DNA of 64,000 nucleotides, taken from the NCBI GenBank assembly GCA_965249205.1, contig CBDFLL010000006.1, forward strand, positions 62,001 through 126,000. Reading direction: 5' to 3'. The position numbers were made by a program, and so were the translations under genes. A model generated the notes under the pieces. The model did no database searches, had not been told where the DNA came from, and saw only the letters and a program-made list of their open reading frames with translations. Positions 1 through 8,600 of the stretch are shown here, in pieces (the first letter of the stretch is position 1; each line of letters begins with the position of its first letter). This DNA is from JAQBVV01 sp965249205. GTDB taxonomy: Bacteria > Acidobacteriota > Vicinamibacteria > Vicinamibacterales > UBA2999.

Positions 1-528
1 CGCGACTTTGCCATCGCGGGTCAGGGCATCGAACATCGCGGCGGAGTCGAACTCGAGGCTCAGATCGAGGCCGGCTTCGTCGACGATCTCCAGCTCGTAC
101 GCACCGTTCGCGCGCGTGTCGAGGATGGCCCACGTCGTGCCGCCGCCGCGGTTCACGATGCGAAGGCGCAGCCTCGTTCCACTTCTTTCGAGGACCTCAC
201 CGCCGACGCGCTCCGCTTCGGCGGCATAGTTCGACATAATTTCATCGCCGCTCGTATCGCGATCGTCGAGCTGATACTCGAGGTGCCAGAACCTGCCCTC
301 TGCCGTCTGGTTGACCGTCCGTCCGTCCTGACGGTACCGCACCAGCATCTGGCCGAAGTCGTCCGCCCGGGATGCATCCTCGATCAGCGTCGCGCCATTC
401 ATCGGCTTGATGACGGGGTGCTCCGGCAATTCGTCAGCGGCGTCTTGCGCGACCCCGGGTGTCACCAGCCCCAGGACCAGCAGGCTGGCGGCGAGCGAAC
501 AGAACGCCATTCGGTAGTTGCGAATCAT
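1..528 (-). CDS. OmpA-family envelope protein, N-terminal part (cut by window edge)
   Basis: Only the first 176 codons are inside the window. The protein starts with a signal peptide (hydrophobic stretch at about residues 8-24, likely cleavage after GVAQ). Its periplasmic region resembles the N-terminal module of acidobacterial OmpA proteins: a segment running from an xLEYQL-like strand through a 'NYxAEAERxGGEVL' helix to a YELEIVDE strand. In that family the peptidoglycan-binding OmpA domain follows and would lie beyond base 1. The ATG overlaps the stop of the upstream gene as ATGA, so the two are probably translationally coupled. The OmpA domain itself is not seen; the assignment rests on the N-terminal pattern. 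Confidence 0.6.
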   Translation of the reverse strand, partial: MIRNYRMAFCSLAASLLVLGLVTPGVAQDAADELPEHPVIKPMNGATLIEDASRADDFGQMLVRYRQDGRTVNQTAEGRFWHLEYQLDDRDTSGDEIMSNYAAEAERVGGEVLERSGTRLRLRIVNRGGGTTWAILDTRANGAYELEIVDEAGLDLSLEFDSAAMFDALTRDGKVA

Positions 529-1346
529 TGCAGGCTCCCATCAGGGTTGAAGATCTCGCCGATTGTCACGGTGGTCTCGCGGCGGTAGGTCTGGACCACC
601 GTCGGGCCGCCGAGATCGCTCTGCGCGGTGAGGACGTCGGACTGTTGATCGTAGTCGAGCACCATCGTCATCTTACCGATCGACATGCTGGCGCAATTGG
701 CGCACGTGACGTCTATGTCAGCACCTGGACACCGGATGGAGACCGGCGTCATATCGGTACGGATGTTGGCTCGCATGGTGAATGGTCCGACAGGCTGAGA
801 CGGCGGACCGCTACTCTGCACGTAGACGTCTGACCGTACGGCGCCGCTAAAGACCGCGGACTCGCGGCAGGGCGTGACCCCGAGCCCGGCCGGCAGCGCC
901 GGTAGCGTCATGCCACACGTCGCGGCAGCTGCCGCGCCCTCGATACAGAACTTCTCTGTGAGCCACTCCTCTTGTACCATGACACCACGGACCGTGGGAT
1001 CCAATTCGAATACAGCCCTTGGCAGGATTTGAAGCGTCTTGCCGGCGGCGTTGCCGATCAGGGTGTTCGGGCCGGCCTGTACCTGCTGGCTCACCATGAT
1101 CCACGTGCCGAGCAGATCCGACAGGTCCGGCACGACACAGGGGCCAAGGCCGCCGAAATCGGTGCCGTAGAGGTAGTCGAGATCCCAGCCCATCGAGACA
1201 GCCGTGAAGGTCACCCCGGGAGAACAGCTCGCACTCGCGAGCACACCCTCATACGGATTCTGGCCAGCCTGCGCCGGTAGCGCTGATCCAAGTGCGAGCA
1301 TGGCCACGAGAACGGCGATGCCAAGGGTACGAAGAGGAACGGTCAT
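525..1346 (-). CDS. secreted protein of unknown function
   Basis: A 273-residue protein with a clear signal peptide (hydrophobic core LGIAVLVAMLALGSALPAQA). The ATG at 1346 is chosen because AGGAGA lies 6 nt upstream and the signal peptide starts there; a longer reading frame would add 39 residues without that logic. The mature part has about eight cysteines, including a CANC pair, which suggests disulfides in the periplasm or outside the cell. It overlaps the following OmpA-like gene by four bases, so a joint envelope role is likely. I do not recognise the family. Confidence 0.7.
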   Translation of the reverse strand: MTVPLRTLGIAVLVAMLALGSALPAQAGQNPYEGVLASASCSPGVTFTAVSMGWDLDYLYGTDFGGLGPCVVPDLSDLLGTWIMVSQQVQAGPNTLIGNAAGKTLQILPRAVFELDPTVRGVMVQEEWLTEKFCIEGAAAAATCGMTLPALPAGLGVTPCRESAVFSGAVRSDVYVQSSGPPSQPVGPFTMRANIRTDMTPVSIRCPGADIDVTCANCASMSIGKMTMVLDYDQQSDVLTAQSDLGGPTVVQTYRRETTVTIGEIFNPDGSLQ

Positions 1347-1493
1347 GACGTCTCCTGGAGTAGTGAGAGGGCGCACGGCCAAGCGCGACCGTTGACTGAG
1401 ACTGCCTGAAAACCACTCGAGGGTCAATCGCGGATGTCCGGCGTCGACATGGCCTGCCGACAAATGGCAGCCGTGGGCCGCCGCAGGTGTCGC

Positions 1494-1523
1494 CTGACGG
1501 TGCGACGACAGTGGTGCTATAGT
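1494..1523 (+). promoter_or_regulatory. possible sigma-70 promoter of the lipoprotein gene
   Basis: CTGACG and TATAGT are separated by 18 bp, 34 nt before the ATG at 1557. The expected transcription start falls near an in-frame GTG at 1530, so a leaderless GTG start is an alternative. Seen by eye only. Confidence 0.3.
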
Positions 1524-1556
1524 GCCGCCGTGACAGAGCCAACCGTGACGAAGCCA

Positions 1557-2000
1557 ATGTTGAGATTGTTGCTCCCCGCGCTCGTTGTGTCGCTGTGCGC
1601 GTGCTCGGGCGAACCCGCCGGTGGCGAACCGCCTGCTGACGCGGCACCGGCGGCAGCCGCGGCGACGGCAGACGCATCTGGCGGGATGGCCTATCCGTCC
1701 CTCTACCGGGATCTGGCCTTGCCAGAGTTGCCAGGCGGCGATTTGACGTCGACCGGTCGCCAGACAAGTTCGCTAAGCGACGGTCTCGCCCTCCGCATCT
1801 CGACGTCGATGCCGGTGGCCGAGGTGCGGGACTACTACAGCAACGCGCTGCGCGAACTTGGTTGGGAAGAGTCTCCGATACGGGGAGTACCCGGCGCTCC
1901 GATGGCCGGTCTGCACGCCGAAAAGGATGGCGTGACCTACATGGCGATGATTACGCGCATCGGCGACGCCACGCAGGTCGCGATCACGCTTCACGACTAG
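1557..2000 (+). CDS. small lipoprotein of unknown function
   Basis: A 147-residue protein with a short hydrophobic signal and a lipobox-like LCAC before Ser-Gly-Glu, followed by an Ala/Pro-rich linker (about residues 25-45) typical of a tether. The C-terminal half (about residues 80-147) is a compact alpha/beta region with 'VAEVRDYYSNALRELGWEE', resembling small lipoproteins in which a helix precedes a terminal beta hairpin. In-frame GTG codons at 1530 and 1545 are alternative starts; no strong Shine-Dalgarno decides between them. It ends convergently with the propeller/lectin gene, with a hairpin between. Confidence 0.65.
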   Translation: MLRLLLPALVVSLCACSGEPAGGEPPADAAPAAAAATADASGGMAYPSLYRDLALPELPGGDLTSTGRQTSSLSDGLALRISTSMPVAEVRDYYSNALRELGWEESPIRGVPGAPMAGLHAEKDGVTYMAMITRIGDATQVAITLHD

Positions 2001-2018
2001 CGCCGCAGCGAAGCGGCG
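2001..2018. terminator. hairpin between convergent genes
   Basis: CGCCGC and GCGGCG form a perfect 6-bp stem around AGCGAA directly after the lipoprotein stop and 13 bases from the stop of the opposing gene. There is no T-tract, so it is at best a weak bidirectional terminator. Confidence 0.35.
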
Positions 2019-2030
2019 CGCGGCCGTCGA

Positions 2031-3164
2031 TCAGGGCAGCAGGCTGCCCGTGAGGCGGCTCCAGATCGGCTCCGCGCTCGCGTTGTAGATCACGAAGTTT
2101 CCGTCGTCGTGCAGCAGGAGGTACGCACCGGGATTCCCCGCCGTTCCCGCCTCCCAGAGTGCGTTGCCGACCGCGTCATAAATGACAAAGTTACCGTCAG
2201 ACTGCACGATTGCCTGTCCAGGCACAGTGCCGCCGGTATCTGTCGTCCAGAGCGCGGTTCCCGCCAGCACGTCGTACAGCACGAAGTTGCCATCGCTCTG
2301 GTAGACAACGCTGTACTGGCCACTGGCTGAAGACAGCGACGCGCCCGGGAGAATCTGGGTCACACGCGAGCCGCTACCGGTGGTTGGCGTTGGCGTGGTG
2401 CTGGCGCCAGGCTCGGGGCACCGCGCCATATTGATGGTGCCCCCGATTGCTGGATCGAAGAGGCCGTAATACACCACGAGCGAGCCGTCCGCCAATCGCA
2501 GCGCGTCGGGATCGTTGCCGAAGAAGATGTCGTACGTCTCTGTCTCGAAGGTCAGTCCGTCGACCGACGTTGATTCGTAGAGCCCCTCCGTCGCGGCCGA
2601 GCCTGGGCCGGTGAACTTCCCGTAGTACAGCGTGACGGAGCCGTCCGGATTCGCCAGCGCGAAGGGGTGCTCAGCCGATTCGGTTAGCACCGGAGCACCG
2701 GCTCCGAGCCTGACGCCCTCCTCAACGATCCACGTAAGCTGATCGGTCGAGACGGCGCTCTTGATCCAGTGGCCACCAGGTGCATCACCCGGACGGGGCA
2801 AATCGCTGAAGTACATCCGGTAGCGCCCGTCGGCCAATTGCGTCACGGTCGCTCCGCTCGTCGCGCCGCCGGCCGTCGAGCCGGTGAATCCAGCAGCTTC
2901 AGCTGTGATCCGGAAACCATCTTCAACCGTGAAGTTGAGGCCGTCAGTACTGACCGCCGACTGGATGCCATCGCCGTTGATATAAAACAATCGCCAGCCG
3001 CCATCTGGTTTGGCGACCGCGCGGGGCATTCCGGACCCGTCCGGGAGTCGCGCGCCCGCCTCCGGTATGAACGACGCGCCGTCGGTGCCGACCGATACCG
3101 CAGTGACGATCCCCACTCCCTGCGCGAACATGTACATCCGCACACGACCGTCAGGGAGTAGCAC
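2031..3164 (-). CDS. beta-propeller protein with C-terminal bulb-type lectin domain, 5' end lost
   Basis: Residues 1 to about 250 show repeated blades of the form 'DGRxRMYF ... SAVSTDGLxF ... E.G', as in glycosidase-like propellers. After a Thr/Pro linker, about residues 265-377 form a bulb-type (GNA-like) lectin. Three QxDxNxVxY-type mannose-site motifs are visible: QSDGNFVLY, QSDGNFVIY and HDDGNFVIY (the last has His for Gln). Such proteins are normally secreted, but this reading frame has no signal peptide. Coding sense continues upstream of the nominal GTG/ATG as far as about 3188, where it abuts the out-of-frame end of a metalloprotease gene. The natural N-terminus therefore appears deleted. 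Product probably not exported unless it is made as a fusion. Confidence 0.7.
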   Translation of the reverse strand: MLLPDGRVRMYMFAQGVGIVTAVSVGTDGASFIPEAGARLPDGSGMPRAVAKPDGGWRLFYINGDGIQSAVSTDGLNFTVEDGFRITAEAAGFTGSTAGGATSGATVTQLADGRYRMYFSDLPRPGDAPGGHWIKSAVSTDQLTWIVEEGVRLGAGAPVLTESAEHPFALANPDGSVTLYYGKFTGPGSAATEGLYESTSVDGLTFETETYDIFFGNDPDALRLADGSLVVYYGLFDPAIGGTINMARCPEPGASTTPTPTTGSGSRVTQILPGASLSSASGQYSVVYQSDGNFVLYDVLAGTALWTTDTGGTVPGQAIVQSDGNFVIYDAVGNALWEAGTAGNPGAYLLLHDDGNFVIYNASAEPIWSRLTGSLLP

Positions 3165-3184
3165 GGCTGACGTGTCGGCCAGCG

Positions 3185-3688
3185 GCCGGCGAACTCGTCC
3201 GTGTGCGCGAGGCCCAGCGCGTGCCCGAGTTCATGTAGGCATGTGAGGTAGACGACGGTATCTCGGAACAACCGGTCGATCCGCGCCATTCGCGCGATCT
3301 CTTCACCCCCGACGTCAGTGTCGGGCCGGACATACACGGCGGCACCACGGCGCCCGCCGACGGTCACCGGCTGCATTTCACCGTAGAGGCCAGCGTCGGG
3401 TGTGACCCAATACACGCGGATGAGGGCATCCTCTTCTGACGAAGATTCGAACCGCAGTGCACCGTCGACGCTGCGTTCCCACGCCTGCAAGGCCCAGGTC
3501 GCCAGGTCCCGATCAGATGGCCGGTACGCCGATTCCGGTTCTCCATCGGCAATGAAGTAGGTCACGGTTCCGCTGGTGTCGAGCGGCCCGAGTGCCCATG
3601 ACGACTGCGCTGAGAGTGTGTCTGACACGATGGCGCCGGCGACAAGCGCCACAGTCGCCAGACGGAGTGCGTGTGAAGGCATGCACAT
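3185..3688 (-). pseudogene. truncated secreted zinc metalloprotease (matrixin-like)
   Basis: The gene starts at ATG 3688 with AGGGGA 7 nt upstream and encodes a signal peptide and a compact protease domain. The zinc site HELGHALGLAH (HExxHxxGxxH, with the third histidine) lies at about residues 153-163, close to the break. The family normally continues past this motif with a Met-turn (DIMY-type) segment; here the sense ends within six residues, at 'HTDEFAG'. From there the reading frame runs on to 2843, but as out-of-frame translation of the propeller gene. A deletion fusing two genes explains both truncated ends. Zinc ligands are intact, but the Met-turn is gone, so the product is probably inactive. 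Confidence 0.65.
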
Positions 3689-3706
3689 AAGATATCCCCT
3701 GCGCAC

Positions 3707-5344
3707 ATGATTTCCTTCACGCGTATCAGTAAGCAGTACGGCCGCCAGATTCTGTTTGTCGACACCTCCTTTCAATTGAATCCTGGGGATAAGGTGGGCC
3801 TCGTGGGGCCCAATGGCTCTGGCAAGACGACGCTGTTTCGCATGATCGTCGGAGAAGAATCGCCTGACGAAGGTGATGTCTCCGTGCCCAGGAGGATGAC
3901 CGTCGGCTATTTTCGGCAGGACGTCGAGGAGATGTCGGGGCGTTCGGTGCTCGATGAGGCGATTGCCGGAAGCGGGCGCTTGGGCGATCTGCACCACGAA
4001 CTGGAGGCGTTGCAGCAGGCGATGGCCGATCCTGCGCAGGCGGGCGACATCGACCGCATCCTTGCGCGGTTCGGCGAGGTGCAGGAGGAGTACGAACACT
4101 CCGGCGGCTACGGCCTCGAGGCGCAGGCACGTGAGGTGCTCGACGGTCTTGGCTTCGATGCGGAGCGGATCGACGGGGACGTCGGGGCGCTGTCTGGCGG
4201 CTGGAAGATGCGCGTGGCCATGGCGCGCGTGCTGCTCGGCCGGCCGGATGTCCTGCTCATGGACGAGCCGACCAACCATCTTGACATCGAGTCGATCATC
4301 TGGCTCGAGGGGTATTTGAAGTCCCTGCCAGCCGCGCTGCTCATGACATCGCACGATCGCGAATTCATGAACCGTGCGGTGTCGAAGATCGCCGAGATCG
4401 ACGCTGGCGAAATCATCGTCTACTCGGGTAACTACGATTTTTACGAACGCGAGCGTGCCATCCGGGAGACCAACCGCGAGGCGGCGTACGCGCGCCAGCA
4501 GGCGATGCTCGCCAAGGAGCAACGGTTCATCGACCGGTTCGCGGCGCACGCGGCCAAGGCCGCTCAGGTGCAGAGCCGTGTGAAGGCGCTGGACAAGATC
4601 GAGCGGATCGAGCTGCCGAAGAAGCGCAAGGTCGTGAAGTTCGAGTTCCGGACGCCACCTCGCTCCGGTGACCAGGTCGCCGTGCTCGACGGTGTGTCGA
4701 AAGCGTACGGTCGGCGCGTGGTGCACGACCACCTGAGTGCGATCATCCGACGCGGCGAGCGGTGGTGTGTCATGGGGAAGAACGGCGCCGGGAAGACGAC
4801 GCTCCTAAGGATGGTCGCCGGCGTCCTGAGGCCGGATGCCGGCGAGGTTGCGCTGGGTGCGAGCGTGCGGCTTGGCTACTTCGCGCAGCAGGCGCTCGAC
4901 GTGCTCGACCCGAACCTCACGATCGAGGAACAGCTCCAGAAGGAGTTCGCGCATGAGTCTCTCGGGACGTTACGCAGCTTGGCCGGCGCATTCCAGTTTT
5001 CCGGCGACGACACCGACAAGAAGATCCGCGCGCTGTCGGGCGGCGAGAAGACGCGTCTGGTCATGGCGATCATGCTGCTGAATCCGCCGAACTTTCTGGT
5101 GTTGGATGAGCCGACCAATCACCTTGATCTGGCGACCAAGGACATGTTGATCGAGTCCCTCCGAAACTTCGAGGGCACGTTGCTCTTCGTGTCGCACGAC
5201 CGATCGTTTCTGCGGGCGCTCAGCAACCGGGTGATCGAACTTGGCGGAGAGAGCGGCACCGATGCCGAGCCGCATCTGTATCCAGGATCGTACGTCGAGT
5301 ACGTGGCGCGCACCGGCCACGAGGCGCCTGGCGTGCACGCGTAG
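3707..5344 (+). CDS. ABC-F family ATPase (two ATP-binding cassettes, no membrane domain)
   Basis: 545 residues with two complete ABC cassettes. Cassette one has Walker A GPNGSGKTT (34-42), signature LSGGWKMR (about 161-168) and Walker B LLMDEPTNHLD (about 183). Cassette two has GKNGAGKTT (about 357), LSGGEKTR (about 442) and LVLDEPTNHLD. The charged linker between them is the ABC-F ribosome-interaction region. Members of this family act in the cytoplasm on ribosomes (translation factors such as EttA, YbiT, Uup) or in antibiotic target protection. No transmembrane segment is present. The gene is divergent from the metalloprotease, with only 18 bp between start codons, so the promoter region is shared. 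Which ABC-F subfamily it belongs to is not determined. Confidence 0.92.
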   Translation: MISFTRISKQYGRQILFVDTSFQLNPGDKVGLVGPNGSGKTTLFRMIVGEESPDEGDVSVPRRMTVGYFRQDVEEMSGRSVLDEAIAGSGRLGDLHHELEALQQAMADPAQAGDIDRILARFGEVQEEYEHSGGYGLEAQAREVLDGLGFDAERIDGDVGALSGGWKMRVAMARVLLGRPDVLLMDEPTNHLDIESIIWLEGYLKSLPAALLMTSHDREFMNRAVSKIAEIDAGEIIVYSGNYDFYERERAIRETNREAAYARQQAMLAKEQRFIDRFAAHAAKAAQVQSRVKALDKIERIELPKKRKVVKFEFRTPPRSGDQVAVLDGVSKAYGRRVVHDHLSAIIRRGERWCVMGKNGAGKTTLLRMVAGVLRPDAGEVALGASVRLGYFAQQALDVLDPNLTIEEQLQKEFAHESLGTLRSLAGAFQFSGDDTDKKIRALSGGEKTRLVMAIMLLNPPNFLVLDEPTNHLDLATKDMLIESLRNFEGTLLFVSHDRSFLRALSNRVIELGGESGTDAEPHLYPGSYVEYVARTGHEAPGVHA

Positions 5345-5424
5345 ACGCGCAGCCGGTCGCGTCTGCCAGCGCCTAGCACGGCAGGGCGGAAACGTGGCAC
5401 GATGAACGTCCAGCGCGCGGCGTT

Positions 5425-6855
5425 ATGAACTTTTCCGGATATCAAACTGACGGTTTCTACGACGAGATGTTCCTCGACGATGGCACACCGCGGCCCGAGG
5501 CGCGGGCGCTGGTCGATCGGATTGAGGGACTGCCCGAGGATGAGCTGGTGCGACGACACGCAGCGGCTGAACGGGCGTTCCTGCGCACGGGCATCACGTT
5601 CACCGTGTATGGCGACGAGACGGACACCGAGCGGATCTTTCCCTTCGACATCATTCCCCGCATCGTCGGGGCGGCGGAGTGGGACCGGCTGGACCGTGGG
5701 CTCAGTCAGCGCATTCGCGCGCTGAATCTGTTTATCGACGATGTCTACCATGGTCAGAAAATCATCGCCGATGGTGTGATTCCGCCCGAGGTTGTGCGAT
5801 CGTCGGAGGCATTCCGAGAGCCGTGCGTCGGCCTCGACCCGCCTGCTGGTATCTGGTGTCACATTACCGGCACCGATCTCGTTCGTGACCGTGACGGCAC
5901 GGTGTACGTCCTGGAAGACAATCTGCGCTGTCCGTCGGGGGTCTCGTACGTGCTCGAGAACCGCGACGTCATGAAGGAAACCTTCCCGAAGGTCTTCGAA
6001 GGACTCGGCGTGCGGCCGGTTGTCGATTACCCGAGCCGGTTGAACACACTGCTCGAGGACCTGGCGCCGAAGGGGTTGGAGCGTCCAAGCGTAGCGGTCC
6101 TGACGCCGGGGCTGTCCAACTCGGCGTACTTCGAGCACTCGTTTCTTGCCAGGGAGATGGGTGTCGAGCTGGTGGAAGGCCGTGATCTCGTCGTATCCGG
6201 CGGGCGCGTACACATGCGCACGACGCGGGGACTTGAGCGGGTTGATGTGATCTACCGCCGCATCGACGATGACTTCCTCGATCCGACGAGCTTCCGCTCA
6301 GATTCGGTGCTTGGCGTGCCCGGGCTGATGGACGTGTACAGAAAAGGACGCGTGGCGCTCGTCAACGCGCCTGGCACCGGTGTTGCCGACGATAAGGTCG
6401 TCTATGCGTACGTGCCCGAGATGATCAAGTACTACCTCGACGAGGAGCCCATCATCCCGAACGTGCCGACCTACCTCTGCTGGCGGGACGACGACCGCCG
6501 TTACGTGCTGGATCATCTCGACACCCTTGTCGTCAAACCGGCGAACGCGTCGGGTGGGTACGGCATTCTCGTGGGTCCGCACGCCACAGTTGAGGAGCGG
6601 CGCGAGTGCGCTGCCAAGATTCAGCGGATGCCACGCAACTACATTGCGCAGCCGACGCTTGGGCTCTCGCGCGTACCGGTACGCGTGGGGGACGTCTTCG
6701 AGGGACGCCACGTCGACCTTCGGCCCTACATCTTGTACGGACGCGATATCTATGTGCTCCCAGGCGGTCTGACACGCGTTGCGCTGAAGAAGGGATCGCT
6801 GGTGGTCAACTCGTCACAGGGTGGCGGTAGCAAGGACACCTGGGTGCTCACGTAG
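5425..6855 (+). CDS. circularly permuted ATP-grasp family protein (type 2)
   Basis: 476 residues, full length for the DUF404/DUF407 circularly permuted ATP-grasp family. Conserved features include FPFDIIPRI near residue 73, the glycine-rich RIRALNLFIDDVYH segment, the acidic 'LEDNLRCPSGVSYVLENR' block (about 162-180) and VVKPANASGGYG (about 371-382). These enzymes are thought to form amide bonds using ATP, but the substrate is unknown. It is followed 15 bases later by the alpha-E gene and then by an Anbu proteasome homologue and a transglutaminase, a known conserved neighbourhood. Start at ATG 5425, with GCGCGGCG and no strong Shine-Dalgarno. Confidence 0.9.
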   Translation: MNFSGYQTDGFYDEMFLDDGTPRPEARALVDRIEGLPEDELVRRHAAAERAFLRTGITFTVYGDETDTERIFPFDIIPRIVGAAEWDRLDRGLSQRIRALNLFIDDVYHGQKIIADGVIPPEVVRSSEAFREPCVGLDPPAGIWCHITGTDLVRDRDGTVYVLEDNLRCPSGVSYVLENRDVMKETFPKVFEGLGVRPVVDYPSRLNTLLEDLAPKGLERPSVAVLTPGLSNSAYFEHSFLAREMGVELVEGRDLVVSGGRVHMRTTRGLERVDVIYRRIDDDFLDPTSFRSDSVLGVPGLMDVYRKGRVALVNAPGTGVADDKVVYAYVPEMIKYYLDEEPIIPNVPTYLCWRDDDRRYVLDHLDTLVVKPANASGGYGILVGPHATVEERRECAAKIQRMPRNYIAQPTLGLSRVPVRVGDVFEGRHVDLRPYILYGRDIYVLPGGLTRVALKKGSLVVNSSQGGGSKDTWVLT

Positions 6856-6870
6856 TTCGGTGAGAACATC

Positions 6871-7836
6871 ATGCTGAGCCGGGTTGCCGAATCAATTTAT
6901 TGGATGAGCCGCTATATCGAGCGGGCGGAGAACGTCGCGCGCGTGGTCGACGTGAACGTGTTGCTGGAACTCGACCTGCCGGACCCAGGCGAACAGTGGG
7001 ACCCGATCGTGAAGGTGACGGGGGATCACGAGGACTTCCTGGCGCGGTACGGGGCGCCAACCCGCGCCAACGTCGTGGAGTTCCTCGCGTTTGACACCCT
7101 GAATCCCAATTCGGTCCTGTCCAGTGTGACGCAGGCCCGTGAGAACGCCCGGTCGGTGCGCGAGATCATTTCGTCCGAGATGTGGGAGGAAGTCAACGCG
7201 TTCTACCTGGCGTTGCGCGATCCAGGGGCGCGAGACAGAGCGGTGTACCAGACACACGACTTCTTCCAGGAGGTCAGGCGGACGAGCCACCTGATCGAAG
7301 GGACGAAGAACGAAACGATGCCGCACGGAGAAGCGTGGCACTTCAGTCGCATGGGCCGGTTCATCGAGCGCGCTGACCAGACGAGCCGGATCCTGGACGT
7401 GAAGTACTTCCTGCTGTTGCCCTCGACTGAGGATGTCGGCAAGCCAATCGACGATCTCCAGTGGAGCGCGCTGCTCCGGTCCGCTAGCGCGTTCGAGGCG
7501 TATCGCAAGGCGTTCGGCCGGGTGTCGGCGTCGCATGTCGCGGCGTTCCTGTTGTTCGACCGTGAGTTCCCGAGGTCGGTTTATCATTGCCTGTCCGAGG
7601 CGCAGGAGTCGCTTGGCATCGCATCCGGCGCGTCGACGCGCTCCGCGTCGAATCATGCGCAGCGGGCGCTTGGAATGCTCGTCGCGGAATTGCACTATGC
7701 TGACGCCGTCGAGGTAATTGCCGCTGGGTTGCACGAGTTTATCGACCGCTTACAGTCACAGCTCAACATGGTCGGCGACGAAATGACCCGCACGTTTTTC
7801 GCCGCGCGCCCTATTCCATCCACGCTAATCCCATGA
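6871..7836 (+). CDS. alpha-E domain protein (DUF403)
   Basis: 321 residues beginning MLSRVAESIYWMSRYIERAE, the diagnostic start of the all-helical alpha-E family. Conserved 'ENARSVREIIS' (about 91-101) and 'FSRMGRFIERADQTSRIL' are present. The family is almost always encoded beside a circularly permuted ATP-grasp protein and is proposed to work with it in peptide-like bond formation. Its ATGA overlap with the next gene (7833-7836) supports one operon. No catalytic residues are known. Confidence 0.92.
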   Translation: MLSRVAESIYWMSRYIERAENVARVVDVNVLLELDLPDPGEQWDPIVKVTGDHEDFLARYGAPTRANVVEFLAFDTLNPNSVLSSVTQARENARSVREIISSEMWEEVNAFYLALRDPGARDRAVYQTHDFFQEVRRTSHLIEGTKNETMPHGEAWHFSRMGRFIERADQTSRILDVKYFLLLPSTEDVGKPIDDLQWSALLRSASAFEAYRKAFGRVSASHVAAFLLFDREFPRSVYHCLSEAQESLGIASGASTRSASNHAQRALGMLVAELHYADAVEVIAAGLHEFIDRLQSQLNMVGDEMTRTFFAARPIPSTLIP

Positions 7837-8600
7837 CGTACTGCATTGCGATGAAAGTCGAAGAGGGCATCGTCGGTCTTGCCGACACTCTTATTACCTC
7901 CGGCCGCGAAATGACCACGCTCCGAAAAGTGGTGTCCTACTCGCCGCCCGGCGGCACGATGTTCGTGATGACGTCGGGGCTTCGCTCGCTGCGCGACAAG
8001 ACGTTTACGTACTTCGAGAATGCATTGAGCGTCCGCGAGAAGCCGTTCGATCGCCTGTTCGAGGCGGTGAACCTGCTCGCCGAGCAAGTGCGGCAGGTGG
8101 CCAGCGAGGACAAGGAGCCGATTACCGATGACGGCTTGTCATTTAATATTCATGCCCTCGTTGGCGGCCAGATGCAGAAGGACAGCGAAGCGAAGCTGTA
8201 CATGTTGTACCCGGCGGGCAACTGGGTCGACACGGGGATACTCACGCCGTACCACATCATCAGGTCCACTGGGTACGGCAAGCCCGTGCTGGACCGCGCG
8301 CTCAAGTTCCAGGATTCGATGCGGCACGCGTTCAAGGTGGGTTGTCTGTCGTTTGACTCGACGCGGATCAGTGCCGCCGACGTGGGATTCCCGTTGGATG
8401 CCGTCCTGTGTCGCAACGGATCGTTTCAGATCGTGGAACGGCGCTTCCACAAGGAGGACCTGGAGCCCCTCTCAGATTGGTGGCAGGAGCGCATGCGCAG
8501 GGCGATCCACGAGATCCCGGCCAAGCTGATCGATCTGGCATTCGACGATCTCACGTCTGGCCACATCGCCGGGAACCCGGTCATTCCGGACTCGACGTGA
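7833..8600 (+). CDS. Anbu-type proteasome homologue (Ntn hydrolase)
   Basis: 255 residues beginning MTYCIAMKVEEGIVGLADT. Thr2 would be the N-terminal nucleophile after removal of Met, and there is no propeptide, as in Anbu (ancestral beta subunit) proteins. A glycine-rich 'FVMTSGLRSL' strand and 'HALVGGQM' match the proteasome-like fold. Anbu is a self-assembling HslV-like protein whose natural substrate is not established. It overlaps the alpha-E gene upstream (ATGA) and the transglutaminase gene downstream (GTGA), so the genes are tightly coupled. The neighbourhood is the one described for Anbu in other bacteria. Confidence 0.88.
   Translation: MTYCIAMKVEEGIVGLADTLITSGREMTTLRKVVSYSPPGGTMFVMTSGLRSLRDKTFTYFENALSVREKPFDRLFEAVNLLAEQVRQVASEDKEPITDDGLSFNIHALVGGQMQKDSEAKLYMLYPAGNWVDTGILTPYHIIRSTGYGKPVLDRALKFQDSMRHAFKVGCLSFDSTRISAADVGFPLDAVLCRNGSFQIVERRFHKEDLEPLSDWWQERMRRAIHEIPAKLIDLAFDDLTSGHIAGNPVIPDST

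Noticed and set aside
2843..4732. 629-codon minus-strand frame running through the ABC-F gene into the metalloprotease
   Set aside because: The first 348 codons are antisense to the ABC-F gene. Only the part from ATG 3688 has a signal peptide and zinc motif.
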